A stretch of DNA of 64,000 nt from Pseudomonas sp. MWU13-2100 (GCF_023242365.1 NZ_JALLIX010000007.1:121139-185138), one strand, 5' to 3'; positions 54,531-63,970 are shown, numbered from the stretch's first letter. Notes: generated by a model from the sequence alone, not told the origin. Program-made: numbers and translations.

Positions 54531-55018
54531 GGAGTGACCTCCCCTGATTCGGAATGATGCCCAAGGGCTTCGCGTGGCAAGGTCGCCCTGAAGGTGGGCA
54601 AGGCAATGGGTACGCCAAACCCGGGAATGAACAAATTGAATACGTAGCCTTGCAGGCTCAACTGGACATAGCGGATGGCACGAAATCCAGTGGTGCTGGT
54701 GGTGTCGGTGGGGTTGGTCACTACCGTGCCGTTGGCATCCAGGTAGGTCAGCGTCAGGTTGCCGGTGCCCAGATTGGTGATCAGTTGGCTGGTGCCCGTA
54801 TTGCCCGCGGCGTTGAAGATCGCCCGCTGCAACACGATCGGATCGCTGATATTGCACACCGCCGCCAGGCGTGCGCCGCGCCGCACGGATTCATCGAGGG
54901 CATTCACGGTGAAGTACAGGCGACCCATTTCCAGCACGCCGAACAACAGAATGAACACCAGCAAGCCGATGAAGGCGAACTCCACCGCATACACCCCGCG
55001 CATCTGTCTGCGATTCAT
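54524..55018 (-). CDS. TadE/TadF-like pseudopilin (second of two)
   Basis: 164 residues from MNRRQMRGVYAVEFAFIGLL. TadE-like N-terminus: short basic segment, G-VYAVEFAFIGLLVFILLFGVLEMGR, with Glu five residues after the processing Gly. This fits prepilin-type cleavage by the locus peptidase. AGGG precedes the ATG by 7 nt. The ATG overlaps the stop of the preceding pseudopilin by one base (TGATG). Confidence 0.88.
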   Translation of the reverse strand: MNRRQMRGVYAVEFAFIGLLVFILLFGVLEMGRLYFTVNALDESVRRGARLAAVCNISDPIVLQRAIFNAAGNTGTSQLITNLGTGNLTLTYLDANGTVVTNPTDTTSTTGFRAIRYVQLSLQGYVFNLFIPGFGVPIALPTFRATLPREALGHHSESGEVTPC

Positions 55019-55497
55019 CACAGAACCCTCATGACAGTCGTGGCGACCAGCGGAATACTCAGCGCAATCGGATTGGGAAACAGTCCTCTGATCGAGCCGC
55101 TGCAGTTGCCTGCGCCAATCACCGGGCAGAAGGTATGTCGGATGGTGACCTGCACATGGTCGGTACCCAGTACGGAGACTGTCACGTCAGCGCTGGTCAG
55201 CCCTGACACCACCGCGGTCCCGGTACTGGCGGGGACGCCATAGACCGCCACATTTTTCGTCTGGGTCTGCAGCGTGCTACTCAGGGCAACAGTACCGAGC
55301 GTCGAATTCCAGGCCTGGCTGGCCACGTAACGGCCGGCATCGCGGCTGGCCTGCAACAGGGTGTTGTACTGAAACAGCATTCGGCCGAACTCACCGAGGG
55401 CCAGTAACAGCAGCAACAGCAACGGCAGGACCAGAGTGAATTCCACCAAGGCCACTCCTTGTTGGCCCCTTGGTTGTTTAAACGCGTGAAGTGCCAT
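55018..55497 (-). CDS. tadE: TadE-like pseudopilin (first of two)
   Basis: 159 residues. N-terminus MALHAFKQPRGQQGVALVEF, then a long hydrophobic stretch (TLVLPLLLLLLLALGEFGRM), the classic TadE-like domain with G-VALVEF processing site. Periplasmic part has one cysteine pair (FCPVIGAGNCSG). Minor pseudopilins of this kind help start pilus assembly. Confidence 0.9.
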   Translation of the reverse strand: MALHAFKQPRGQQGVALVEFTLVLPLLLLLLLALGEFGRMLFQYNTLLQASRDAGRYVASQAWNSTLGTVALSSTLQTQTKNVAVYGVPASTGTAVVSGLTSADVTVSVLGTDHVQVTIRHTFCPVIGAGNCSGSIRGLFPNPIALSIPLVATTVMRVL

Positions 55498-55505
55498 GAC
55501 GCCCC

Positions 55506-56843
55506 CTACGAGTCGTTGCTCGGAGTGCCGCTGCCATTGATATAGGTTTTGTACAGCTGAATGATCTGTGGACCGGAATCACCGGAAGGATTGGGACCCG
55601 GCACGTTGTCGCCTTCGCATTCCTGGACAAACTGCCCGAAGATCTCCGAGGTACTCCCCGTGCCACCGGCCGGCTGCACCACGAAATAGCAGCCAAACCC
55701 CAGGACCGGAATCGAGGTGGCACCATTGTTCTGCCCAGTGCAGTTGCCAATCACGACTTTCAGCATCCGTCGTTCGAAGACCCCACCGCTCTGGCACCCC
55801 GTGCCTGAGCCGGCAACACACCCGGCGGAACTCGCCAGCCAGTCGTTGTAGCCCAGGAGCGCCGTACCGCCAGCGGAGAGATTGCCGTTACTCGACGTGA
55901 CCGGCTGGCCGTTGTACTCCGCACGGTTGTTTGAACTGTTCCAGGTGATCGCGGGCGTGCTGTAGCTAACGATCAGGTCTGGCGGATACTGCGCGGCACT
56001 GAGCCCTCCGGAGTACTGGCCGAAGCGGGTATTCAAACCCTGGTCCGTCGGGCCGACTTTGTTGCCCGGCGAGGTCGTGACATTTTGTCCGACGCTGCGG
56101 CACACCAAGCCGCCTCCGGCCAGATCCTGCCTGACCGCGCTGCCGCCCGAGCCAAAGTCGAGCAGTTGAAAGTTGCCTGGGCCAATGGCGGAAGTAGTGC
56201 CAGAGCCCGTTTTCAGATCCTGCAGATCACCAAAGCGATAGCCCCAGAACAATCCGCTACTCGGGTTGTATTGGGTCGGGTCGCCACAGACCATCAGCGG
56301 CGCGAGATCGCAGGGGCTGGTGGGGCTCGGTCCGGCAGTGGCCATCGCCGCCACCGCCTTGTTGCCCAGACCGCCGGCCCCCAGCAACTGGGCGAAATTC
56401 CAGAAAAAACCGCTCAAGCGATAGTTCGCTACCGTTACCCGAACATAAGTGGCATTCGCCGGCCCCGGATAGGAGAACGGCCCGTAAACGCTGTTGGCCA
56501 GTTCCACCACCGCGAAGGTGCCCGCGCTGCCGCCGATGGCCGTGGCCAATTCGCTGTTTCCGGCGGCATTGGCATTCAGTGTCAACGTATTCAGCGCGGC
56601 AGCGCGCGTGGTGCTGGCAATGCCGACGCCACCGGTGACCTGACTCAGGGTTTTGGCGCCACTCAGGGCCGCGGCGTCCACCGCATTTTGCAGGCGGGTC
56701 TTGTTCAGCAGCAGATGGCCGCCGTCCAGTGCCAATGCCGCCATGATGCCGATCGCCGCCAACGCGATCACCATCAGTACGGTCACCGATCCCCGCTGGC
56801 GCCTTGGCGTTACCGAAAACGGCTGTTGAATTCGAGGACACAT
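55506..56843 (-). CDS. tadG: TadG-like pilus-associated protein
   Basis: 445 residues (ATG at 56843, GAGGG 7 nt upstream; an ATG just before it is also possible). N-terminus QRGSVTVLMVIALAAIGIMAALALDGGHLLLNKTRLQNAVDAAALSGAKTL (read in parts) is the TadG N-terminal domain: one membrane segment then the NAVDAAALSGA motif. The large Gly/Ser/Asn-rich periplasmic part has several cysteines and no clear von Willebrand A MIDAS motif, unlike longer TadG proteins. Confidence 0.88.
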   Translation of the reverse strand: MCPRIQQPFSVTPRRQRGSVTVLMVIALAAIGIMAALALDGGHLLLNKTRLQNAVDAAALSGAKTLSQVTGGVGIASTTRAAALNTLTLNANAAGNSELATAIGGSAGTFAVVELANSVYGPFSYPGPANATYVRVTVANYRLSGFFWNFAQLLGAGGLGNKAVAAMATAGPSPTSPCDLAPLMVCGDPTQYNPSSGLFWGYRFGDLQDLKTGSGTTSAIGPGNFQLLDFGSGGSAVRQDLAGGGLVCRSVGQNVTTSPGNKVGPTDQGLNTRFGQYSGGLSAAQYPPDLIVSYSTPAITWNSSNNRAEYNGQPVTSSNGNLSAGGTALLGYNDWLASSAGCVAGSGTGCQSGGVFERRMLKVVIGNCTGQNNGATSIPVLGFGCYFVVQPAGGTGSTSEIFGQFVQECEGDNVPGPNPSGDSGPQIIQLYKTYINGSGTPSNDS

Positions 56844-56902
56844 CATCAATCCCTCACTTGCCGATAACATCGCCTGGGTGTCCAGGCACCTATTAGGTCC
56901 TG

Positions 56903-57715
56903 TCAGTGCACATTGACGATATGGGCTTCGGTGCCACGGATAACCGTGATAGCGCCGCCACCGCTGCTACGGCGCACCACGTGCCTTGGCGCCGTTTCGG
57001 TGACCATCGCGACGGCCTGCGCCACAGGCGCCACAGGCGCAACGGTCGTCGGCTTTTTCTCGGTGTTCAGCGGATTGCGCAGGGTCAGTTGCAACTTTCC
57101 TTCGGTCTGCGCCGTGACCAGGGCTTCGGCCTCGGCGGTCGTCATTTCCAGTGTCACAGCACGCACCACCACCGGTTGCGTCTTGTCGGTGCCCGCGGTC
57201 TGATCCACCGCCAACACTCGCAGGTTCTCGAGGATGGTCCTGGACACCGCATTGTTGCTGTTGCCATCGGCGTGTTTGGTTGCCAGCACATCGACCCGGT
57301 TACCAGGCAACAGGAACCCGCCGACACCGACCACATCGTCCACCCGTACCGAAATAGCACGTTTGTCGGGAGCAATCAGCGAGGCCAAGGTGCTCCCCCC
57401 CAAGTGCTCGCTCAGTCGCGCACCGCGCACGATGTCACCGCGCAGAATGTCGAAGGTGGCGATCTTGCCCACCGCCTTGTCGCTGGAATCGAAGGCATCG
57501 TCCGGGATCGTATCCATGGGCATGCGTACGGTCGTGACCTGTTGGGCCTCGACCATCTGCCCGAAGGGAATCTCGACCGTGGCGACCACCACGCTGCGCA
57601 GGTGATCATCCGGGCTGGCATTGAGCCGTGCGCTCAGCCAGGAGTTGGCCATCCAGGCGGCTCCCAGGCCCATGACCAGGGAAATGCCAATCAGGGTTGC
57701 GGTACGAGAGCTCAT
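56903..57715 (-). CDS. rcpC: RcpC/CpaB, Tad pilus assembly protein
   Basis: 270 residues with one N-terminal membrane segment (about 5-28). SAF-type domain (SVVVATVEIPFGQMVEAQQVTTVRMP), then RcpC/CpaB core (KRAISVRVDDVVGVGGFLLPGNRVDVLATK, TILENLRVLAVDQ, VTLEMTTAEAEALVTAQTEGKLQLTLRN). It is periplasmic and probably gates or stabilises the secretin. Confidence 0.94.
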   Translation of the reverse strand: MSSRTATLIGISLVMGLGAAWMANSWLSARLNASPDDHLRSVVVATVEIPFGQMVEAQQVTTVRMPMDTIPDDAFDSSDKAVGKIATFDILRGDIVRGARLSEHLGGSTLASLIAPDKRAISVRVDDVVGVGGFLLPGNRVDVLATKHADGNSNNAVSRTILENLRVLAVDQTAGTDKTQPVVVRAVTLEMTTAEAEALVTAQTEGKLQLTLRNPLNTEKKPTTVAPVAPVAQAVAMVTETAPRHVVRRSSGGGAITVIRGTEAHIVNVH

Positions 57716-57730
57716 ATCTGTATCTCCTAC

Positions 57731-59059
57731 TCAAAGAAAGTCGAGCTGGACGAAGTAGTTGCGCCAGGCCCATTCCAGTTCCTGCGGCGACAGAGGCCCG
57801 GAACCGCCCTGGTAACGCTGACGATCGAGCGCCATGCTCAGCAGATCACGGGGATGGCAAGGCACCAGGGGCATGCCCTCAACGGCATAAAGTTTCTGCA
57901 GGGCATAGCGCACCAGCGCAGGGTCATAGCGAATGCCCAGGCGCTCGGACTCCTGTTGCCAGATCCGTTCGTACTCATCGGGCTTCAGGTAACCGAATTG
58001 CAGCTTGTAGCCAATCCGTCGCAGGAAGGCCTCGTCGGCCAACTCCAGGGGATTGAGGTTGGTGGAGAACACCAGAATCAGATCGAACGGCAGTTCGCAA
58101 TGCCGGCCGCCGCCCAGATTGAGGAAGTCGCGCTTCTCCTCCATCGGGACGATCCAGCGATTCAACAGTTCGGCGGGTGCCATGCGCTGGCGACCCATGT
58201 CATCGATGATGAACAGGCCATTGCTGGCCTTGAGCTGCAAGGCGGCCTGGTACTGACGGGTGAAAGGGTCATACCGAACGTCCAACTGCTCCATGCTCAA
58301 CTCACCGCCGGTGATGACGATAGGGCGTTTGCAGCAAAGCAATCGACGATCAATCCCTTCGTTGAGCATCAGATTGTTCTGTTGACCGTGGTCATCGAGG
58401 CGCTGATGCACCTGAGGGTCATAAATCTCGATCACCGACTCATTGATCACGATGGCCTGGGGCACCCAGATGGCCTCGGCAAACAGGCGAATCAAGCGAC
58501 TGCTGACATAGGTCTTGCCGGTACCCGCAGGGCCATAAATCATGATCGCGCGCCCGGAGTTCAGCGCCACGCCCAGTTGGTCAAGCATCCCCTCGCAGAG
58601 CACTATGCCGGTCAGCGCCGTGCGCATATCGTGAGCATTGATGTGTCCGTGGTGAATGGTCTGCACCTTGAGCAGCGAACGGTAGGTACTCACCGGGAAC
58701 GGTGCCGCACCGATATAGCCGCTACGCGACAGGGCATCGCGGGCGGCCCCGCGACCGCGTTCAGTCAGGCCATAACGCAGCGATTGCCCGCCCGTTTGTG
58801 CACCCAACTGCCCCAGCACCTCGACCCGCCCATCCTTGCGTAGAAACGCCAGGATCTCTTCCATGACCGCACCGGTCAGCGCCAGGCGCTCGACCAGCCG
58901 CGACATGTCCAGCACGCCGGCGTCGTACAAGTGCTTGCACACCAACTCACCGAGAAAACTATCCGTCAGACCCGTCTCGCTGATAGTGCACGGCTGGGGG
59001 GCCAGTCGCTGCACCGCTTCCCGCTCACTGTGGTAGGCATCACTCTCGACGACGTGCAT
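57731..59059 (-). CDS. AAA+ ATPase embedded in the Tad locus
   Basis: 442 residues from MHVVESDAYHSEREAVQRLA. GGAGG lies 6 nt before the ATG. N-terminal region (about 30-120) looks like a winged helix with two helical repeats (LVCKHLYDAGVLDMSRLVERLALTG, RYGLTERGRGAARDAL). The AAA+ core has Walker A GPAGTGKT (176-183), Walker B LFIIDDMG (D286-D287), a sensor-1 asparagine in LVFSTNLNP, and an arginine-finger candidate in AFLRRIGYK. It is not one of the canonical Tad proteins. Its position inside the operon, after the prepilin peptidase, suggests a role in pilus assembly or control. Specific function unknown. Confidence 0.88.
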   Translation of the reverse strand: MHVVESDAYHSEREAVQRLAPQPCTISETGLTDSFLGELVCKHLYDAGVLDMSRLVERLALTGAVMEEILAFLRKDGRVEVLGQLGAQTGGQSLRYGLTERGRGAARDALSRSGYIGAAPFPVSTYRSLLKVQTIHHGHINAHDMRTALTGIVLCEGMLDQLGVALNSGRAIMIYGPAGTGKTYVSSRLIRLFAEAIWVPQAIVINESVIEIYDPQVHQRLDDHGQQNNLMLNEGIDRRLLCCKRPIVITGGELSMEQLDVRYDPFTRQYQAALQLKASNGLFIIDDMGRQRMAPAELLNRWIVPMEEKRDFLNLGGGRHCELPFDLILVFSTNLNPLELADEAFLRRIGYKLQFGYLKPDEYERIWQQESERLGIRYDPALVRYALQKLYAVEGMPLVPCHPRDLLSMALDRQRYQGGSGPLSPQELEWAWRNYFVQLDFL

Positions 59060-59061
59060 GA

Positions 59062-59592
59062 CTAACCTCCCAACCCATTGGCAAAAAGTTGCCAATGAAC
59101 GGTGTTTAAAGTACCGAGCAAAATGGCAATCGAATAAGGGAACGGCTTGCCGGCCACTTCATCTGAAGTCGGCGCCAGGTAGGCCTGCGCCCTCAGAATC
59201 AGCCAATAGCGCCCCAGGGTCTTAAACAATTGACCGCGAACCAGCACTATCAGAAAACCGCACACGCCACCGGCGATCAGGCTGAATAACGCGGCCCATA
59301 TCGCGTAATGGAAGGGTAAAAAACTGCCGACCACAGCCATCAATTTGACATCACCGGCAGCCATGCCACCGAGCGCGTACATGGGCAGGAACAGCGCAAA
59401 ACAGATCAAGATGCCTAACAGGCTGTTACCCAATCCGCTTACCCCCCCTGCATACATCTGACCGACCAATCCCAAGGCAAGTCCCAACAGGACCAGGGTG
59501 TTGGGAATACGGTGGTGCAGCAGATCGCTCACCACCGCCACGCCCAGCAGTCCTATCAGCAAAACAGTCGAAACCAGCATTTCCATGGACAT
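59062..59592 (-). CDS. TadV/CpaA/FppA, prepilin peptidase of the Tad pilus
   Basis: 176 residues with about six membrane segments. A24 peptidase aspartates: D23 in SDLLHHRIPN and D81 in GGMAAGDVKLMAVVGSFL. It lacks the N-methylase domain, as expected of the Tad-type enzyme. It should cleave both Flp prepilins and the TadE-like proteins after Gly. GGGAG lies 7 nt before the ATG. Confidence 0.95.
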   Translation of the reverse strand: MSMEMLVSTVLLIGLLGVAVVSDLLHHRIPNTLVLLGLALGLVGQMYAGGVSGLGNSLLGILICFALFLPMYALGGMAAGDVKLMAVVGSFLPFHYAIWAALFSLIAGGVCGFLIVLVRGQLFKTLGRYWLILRAQAYLAPTSDEVAGKPFPYSIAILLGTLNTVHWQLFANGLGG

Positions 59593-59620
59593 GGGGCTTC
59601 TCCCTACAAGGGATTAATCG

Positions 59621-59815
59621 TCAGCACGCAACGTTGCTATTGACGATTTGGCACAGTGCCGTGATCTTGGCATTCACGCTGCCGCCCAGTAGTGTGAACG
59701 CGACAGCCACAGCGACCGTAATCAACCCACCCGCCACCGCATATTCCACAATGGTCAGGCCATCTTCATCTTTGGCGAACTTTCGTAGTGAAGTTCCTAT
59801 TGTTTGCAGAGTCAT
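59621..59815 (-). CDS. Flp prepilin, second copy
   Basis: 64 residues. Flp signature: short basic leader, DEDG-LTIVEYAVAGGLITVAV with cleavage after Gly19 and Glu/Tyr at +5/+6. The C-terminus ends ITALCQIVNSNVAC with two cysteines. It differs from the first copy mainly in the last 25 residues. It could be a minor or alternative major pilin. Confidence 0.94.
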   Translation of the reverse strand: MTLQTIGTSLRKFAKDEDGLTIVEYAVAGGLITVAVAVAFTLLGGSVNAKITALCQIVNSNVAC

Positions 59816-59916
59816 GTTTCTCTCCCACTCCAGCGGTCAAACCGCTCAGTACATACATTGGTAGAGGTCACGCGAAGTCCATTGAGCAAGTTGCCCGGCA
59901 GCCTCATCAGCAAAGA

Positions 59917-59935
59917 TAAAAACAGCCGCCTGTTC
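59917..59935 (-). terminator. Weak hairpin with T-run between the two Flp genes
   Basis: Read on minus: AACAG-GCGG-CTGTT followed by TTTT. A 5-bp stem could give partial termination, so that flp1 is transcribed more than the downstream genes. Weak evidence. Confidence 0.35.
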
Positions 59936-59972
59936 CCTGGGCATCGCCGTGTCACCCAACGGCAATTGCCTA

Positions 59973-60164
59973 TCAGCAGGCAGCGCCTTTGACCGCAGCA
60001 CACAGCGCTGTGATTTGGGTATTCACCGCACCACCCAGCTTCACGAATATGGCCGCGACCGCCACCGTGATTAACCCGCCGGCCACGGCGTATTCCACGA
60101 TGGTCAGGCCGTTTTCATCTTTGGCGAACTTCATTACCGAAGTTTTGATTGTTTGCAGAGTCAT
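59973..60164 (-). CDS. flp: Flp prepilin, first copy
   Basis: 63 residues from MTLQTIKTSVMKFAKDENG. GAGG lies 8 nt upstream of this ATG, and a 9-nt longer start overlaps that site. Flp signature DENG-LTIVEYAVAGGLITVAVAAIF, cleavage after Gly. The tail ITALCAAVKGAAC again has two cysteines. It is the first gene of the minus-strand unit and so the likely major pilin. Confidence 0.95.
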   Translation of the reverse strand: MTLQTIKTSVMKFAKDENGLTIVEYAVAGGLITVAVAAIFVKLGGAVNTQITALCAAVKGAAC

Positions 60165-60578
60165 TTTGTACACCTCATTTCGATAGTTGCTCTTCCAGGG
60201 AAAGCAGCTGTTTTTGCACTGCTTGTGACTACCTTAGTCAGGGCAATACCAAGAGGGTTAGGAGGATTTTGCGTATCGCTAGGACTTTTTTGCGGGCATC
60301 GCCAACGAGCGGGTTATTGGCCCCTGGGGAAGGAAAAGCAAAGACTGAAACAAGAAGTGACTCGCCAATAGCACTTGGTTGATTCACAAGCGACGAACGG
60401 TTAATCCTGAGTGCAACGCCAACAGGCCAATAAACAACTGCCCGGCCCCGACCGCCAGGTAAGATATGGATCGTATAGAACTAAAACACGACTTACTTAG
60501 CATGATTCAGTCTGAAAAGTGATATCAAATTGACAATACTACTCAGTGGATGGCGGCACGCACCTCAGAGCCCAGCAC
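60165..60578. other. Intergenic region between flp and the AraC-type regulator
   Basis: About 410 bp without a gene, distinctly lower in GC than the flanks. It must contain the pilus operon promoter (minus) and the regulator promoter (plus). TTGACA at 60530-60535 has no matching -10 at the right distance. No clear palindrome or sigma-54 box was found by eye. Confidence 0.55.
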
Positions 60579-61448
60579 ATGACGTCTAACGTGACCAGGA
60601 AACCATCACTACTGTGGTTCGATCGGACCCACGATCACTCCACAAGCGAGCTCATCACGCAGTTTGAGCACGCCTGCGACTGCAAACTGGCGAAAGAATC
60701 GGTGTTCTCCAGCCAGATGCAGGCCGACATGATCTGCATCCATTTCGATCGCCCGGATACACCGGGCCTGAGGATGTTGCTGGAGACCAAACGCAGCGCC
60801 CCCGCCATCCCGATCACCATGTTCACCGTGCAACACTCCGAAGAACTGGCCGTCTGGGCCATGCGTTCCTGTGTCTGGGAGTACCTGGTGTTGCCCCTTT
60901 CGGTCTCCGAGAAGAATCGCTACCTGGCGGCTGTAGCCCAGCTCCACAAGCTGCGGCAGCATGTCAAAGACCAGCGCAAGACGCTGCAGATCGACCATTC
61001 CCCGACCCTGCCGGGCAGTATCCGGATGACCCCGGGCCACCAGAAACACCAGGCGCTCAGCAACGTACTGCTGTATATCGACCAGCATTTCCGGGACAGT
61101 ATCGACCAGAAGGAACTGGCGCAGCGCTGCGGCATGACCGCCTTTCGCTTCAGCCGCCTGTTCAAGGAAGCCTACGGACTCGGCTTCACGGATTACATCT
61201 TGAACAAGCGCATGAACTTCGCCAAGGAACTGCTCGACAACAGCCAGATGCCCATAACCAGCATCGGCTATGAAGCCGGCTTCAAGGATCCTTCCTACTT
61301 CGCCCGCGCCTTCAAGCAGTTCGCCAACTGCACACCCAGCGAATACCGCCTGATGCGCCAGCGCGAAGTGCCTGTAGTCGCGGAACCGATGCAGGACACT
61401 GCGACCATTGAAATGCTCGATAACCTGGTTCAGAGCCTCGGCGGCTGA
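60579..61448 (+). CDS. AraC-family regulator with degenerate receiver domain
   Basis: 289 residues from MTSNVTRKPSLLWFDRTHDH (an upstream GTG at 60546 is less likely). N-terminal about 10-125 follows the receiver fold (MICIHFDRPDTPGLRMLL; IPITMFTVQ; VWEYLVLPLS). The phospho-Asp position aligns with H55 and the conserved Lys of the KP motif is L105, so it should not be phosphorylated. C-terminal two-HTH AraC domain (about 160-260): DQKELAQRCGMTAFRFSRLFKEAYG, PITSIGYEAGFKDPSYFARAFKQFANCTPSEYR (read in parts). Divergent from flp, so a probable regulator of pilus expression. Confidence 0.9.
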   Translation: MTSNVTRKPSLLWFDRTHDHSTSELITQFEHACDCKLAKESVFSSQMQADMICIHFDRPDTPGLRMLLETKRSAPAIPITMFTVQHSEELAVWAMRSCVWEYLVLPLSVSEKNRYLAAVAQLHKLRQHVKDQRKTLQIDHSPTLPGSIRMTPGHQKHQALSNVLLYIDQHFRDSIDQKELAQRCGMTAFRFSRLFKEAYGLGFTDYILNKRMNFAKELLDNSQMPITSIGYEAGFKDPSYFARAFKQFANCTPSEYRLMRQREVPVVAEPMQDTATIEMLDNLVQSLGG

Positions 61449-61625
61449 AACGTTGGCGATTCCTGTGCTCCAGCGAGGCCCCAGCGAACGGATAACCTCA
61501 ACGCCGGGCCGGAACCCGCCGCGGTTCACTTCACTGGCGGGTCATTCAGTCAGTCTGCTGTATGGGCCGGACGAGACGTGGGGCAGGTGGCGGGAAATGC
61601 CGATCCCCCATTCCACCTTGCCTTG

Positions 61626-63548
61626 TCAAACCTTGAAATGACTGACCATCATCTGCAGCTGATTGCCCAAGCGTGCCAGTTCGACGCTGGAGGCGGCGGT
61701 TTCGTCGCTGGCAGCGGCGGTCTGCTCGGAAATGTCGCGCACGTTGACGATGCTGCGGCTGATCTCGTCGGCCACGGCGCTTTGTTGTTCGGCGGCGGCG
61801 GCGATCTGCTGATTCATCGACTGGATGTTCGACACCGTGCGGGTGATATTTCCCAGTGACACGCCAGCTTTGCGCGTCAGTTCAACACTGTTGTCGGTCA
61901 GGCCGCGACTGTTGTTCATGACGTTGGCCACCTGCTGGGTACCGCTCTGCAGGCCGGCGACCAGCCCTTCGATTTCCTCGGTGGACTTCTGGGTGCGCTG
62001 GGCCAGGCTGCGAACTTCGTCGGCGACCACGGCGAAACCACGACCGGCCTCACCGGCACGGGCGGCTTCGATGGCGGCGTTGAGTGCCAACAGGTTGGTC
62101 TGCTCGGCCACGGCCTTGATCACGTCCATGACACTGCCGATCTTGTTGCTTTCCTGCTGCAGGAGGGTCATGGCCTCGGTGGAGCGCAGCACTTCCGCCG
62201 CCAGGCGCTCGATCTGCGCGATGGCCTCGGCCACCACCTTGTCACCTTCACGGGCTTGGCCATCGGCGTCCGCCGCGGCTTGCGAGGCTTGTTCGGCGTT
62301 GCGTGCGACTTCCTGCACGGTCGCGGTCATTTCCTGCATGGCGGTGGCGACCTGATCGGTCTCGACTTTCTGGCTGTTGACGCCAATGCTGGTCTGCTCG
62401 GTCACGGCCGACAGCTCTTCGGCGGCACTGGAGATCTGCGTGACGCCATCGCGAATCCCGCTGATCAGATTGCGCAGGGTCTCGCCCATGTGTTGGATGC
62501 CTTGTTGCAGCACGCCCAGTTCATCGCGACGGATGACCGTCAGGTGATGGGTGAGGTCGCCCCCGGCAATGCGTTCGACGACGCCCAGGGTTTCGCGGAT
62601 AGGTCGGGTAATCTGGCGAGTGATGATGACGGCGGCCAGGATGCCGAACAGCAGGATCAACAGGGTACTGCCCAATTGCAGCGTGCGCGTCTGGACGACT
62701 TCGCCATTGCGGTTGTCCAGTTGCCCCTGGTAAAGGGCATCGCTGTGAGCCGAGATCGCGGCCACTTGGTCGGCCAGATCCTTGTCCGTCAGGGTAACGG
62801 TGTTGCTCGCCGTTCTGTAGGCCAGAAAGGCCGCTCGGTAGTTACCCAGGGAGGTTTCCATCTGGCGCCAGGCATCCGGTTGAAACGAGCTGAAATGTTC
62901 GCTCGGTTGTTTCAGGCCATCAATGGTTTTATCCAGTTGCTCGAAAGCCTTGCGCTCGGTCTCAGGCGTGTTGCTGGCAATGTAACCACGCACTTCGAAA
63001 CGGCTCAGCAGGAACTGCTCCTTGACTTGGGTGATGGCCTGGAAGCGTTCGAAACGATCCACCTCTTCCGGGGGCAATTGCAGCACGCTGGCACGGATCG
63101 AATCGATCAGCTTGAGGGCCCCTTCGCCGCTGTCGCCGAAGGCTTGGCGTGCACTATTGCGGGCTCGATAGGCGTCATGCATTTTATTCAGCGACTGCTG
63201 GAATTTGGCGATGATGGCCGATTGTTCCTGGAGTATTTTGACAAATACCGGGCTCTTGAATGTGCTGATCAGTTTTTGGTCCTGGGCGCTGAATGCATCC
63301 ATGTTGAGCTGAACGTTCTGTGCAGCGGTTTCATCGCCATTGCTCAGCGTGTACTGAAGACGAGCCACGCGTACTTTGTCCAGCAGCGTGTTCAACAAGG
63401 TGATGTCGCTCATTCGGTCGCTACGCCAAATCAACTTGTCCAGGCTGCTCCAGCCGGTCAGGGCAAGGACCGTGGTCAGTGCCAATACCAGGCCGAAGCC
63501 CAGGGCCAGCTTGAGGTTGACGCTGATATTGCCGAACCATTTGTTCAT
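61626..63548 (-). CDS. Methyl-accepting chemotaxis protein with HBM sensor domain (McpS-like)
   Basis: 640 residues. Membrane segment (about 10-32), all-helical periplasmic domain (about 35-285) of the helical-bimodular (HBM) type, membrane segment (about 289-311), HAMP ([24 protein letters not shown]), and a cytoplasmic signalling domain with the invariant tip [23 protein letters not shown] receptors of Pseudomonas such as McpS and McpQ sense TCA-cycle acids and citrate. The ligand here is unproven. No pentapeptide CheR/CheB tether at the C-terminus (ends VSHFKV). Confidence 0.95.
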   Translation of the reverse strand: MNKWFGNISVNLKLALGFGLVLALTTVLALTGWSSLDKLIWRSDRMSDITLLNTLLDKVRVARLQYTLSNGDETAAQNVQLNMDAFSAQDQKLISTFKSPVFVKILQEQSAIIAKFQQSLNKMHDAYRARNSARQAFGDSGEGALKLIDSIRASVLQLPPEEVDRFERFQAITQVKEQFLLSRFEVRGYIASNTPETERKAFEQLDKTIDGLKQPSEHFSSFQPDAWRQMETSLGNYRAAFLAYRTASNTVTLTDKDLADQVAAISAHSDALYQGQLDNRNGEVVQTRTLQLGSTLLILLFGILAAVIITRQITRPIRETLGVVERIAGGDLTHHLTVIRRDELGVLQQGIQHMGETLRNLISGIRDGVTQISSAAEELSAVTEQTSIGVNSQKVETDQVATAMQEMTATVQEVARNAEQASQAAADADGQAREGDKVVAEAIAQIERLAAEVLRSTEAMTLLQQESNKIGSVMDVIKAVAEQTNLLALNAAIEAARAGEAGRGFAVVADEVRSLAQRTQKSTEEIEGLVAGLQSGTQQVANVMNNSRGLTDNSVELTRKAGVSLGNITRTVSNIQSMNQQIAAAAEQQSAVADEISRSIVNVRDISEQTAAASDETAASSVELARLGNQLQMMVSHFKV

Positions 63549-63970
63549 TCAATCCCCCACAATGCATTCTGTTTCTTGGTTTTCGGGGGTAACAGGGAGC
63601 TGTTCCCGGGGACCACCGGTGATTTGTCCATGGCAGCTACAGGCGCGATATTGCTTCGAAGGAACGTCTCTATTGGTTTTCTCTCGATGTTATCCACATC
63701 TGGTTTGGTGGCGATAAGAGTAGCCGCTACTTGCCCCAAACGGATCCATACGGATGGAGTTGCTGAGGCGAGTTGTTCGGGATTCTCAGAAACCACTCTC
63801 AGATAGGTCGAAAGCAAGGCAAGCCCCGCTGGGATAGGAGCTTTTGCTGAGGATACTCAGAACCGGAGCCCGATAATAGCACTAAGCCATCACCCTCAAA
63901 GAGGTTTCGCAGAGTGGCAACGCGGAACCGGAATCCCGAAGTCCGTCAGCGGGTCCGCCGGTTGGTTCAG
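63549..63970. other. Intergenic region upstream of the chemoreceptor
   Basis: About 420 bp, GC lower than average, no convincing gene. A 90-codon frame on minus (63545-63817) ends in an ATGA overlap with the chemoreceptor start, but its sequence is not gene-like. The promoter of the chemoreceptor must lie here. Confidence 0.5.

Noticed and set aside
56906..58843. A 645-codon plus-strand frame opposite rcpC and the AAA+ ATPase gene
   Set aside because: It is His/Gln/Arg-rich antisense sequence of two well-supported minus-strand genes, a usual by-product of high third-position GC.
62256..63806. A 516-codon plus-strand frame opposite the chemoreceptor
   Set aside because: Antisense shadow of a complete, motif-verified chemoreceptor; no ribosome-binding site and no domain.
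63545..63817. A 90-codon minus-strand frame whose TGA overlaps the chemoreceptor ATG
   Set aside because: The ATGA overlap is tempting, but the sequence has no recognisable pattern, no good ribosome-binding site and sits where the promoter should be.
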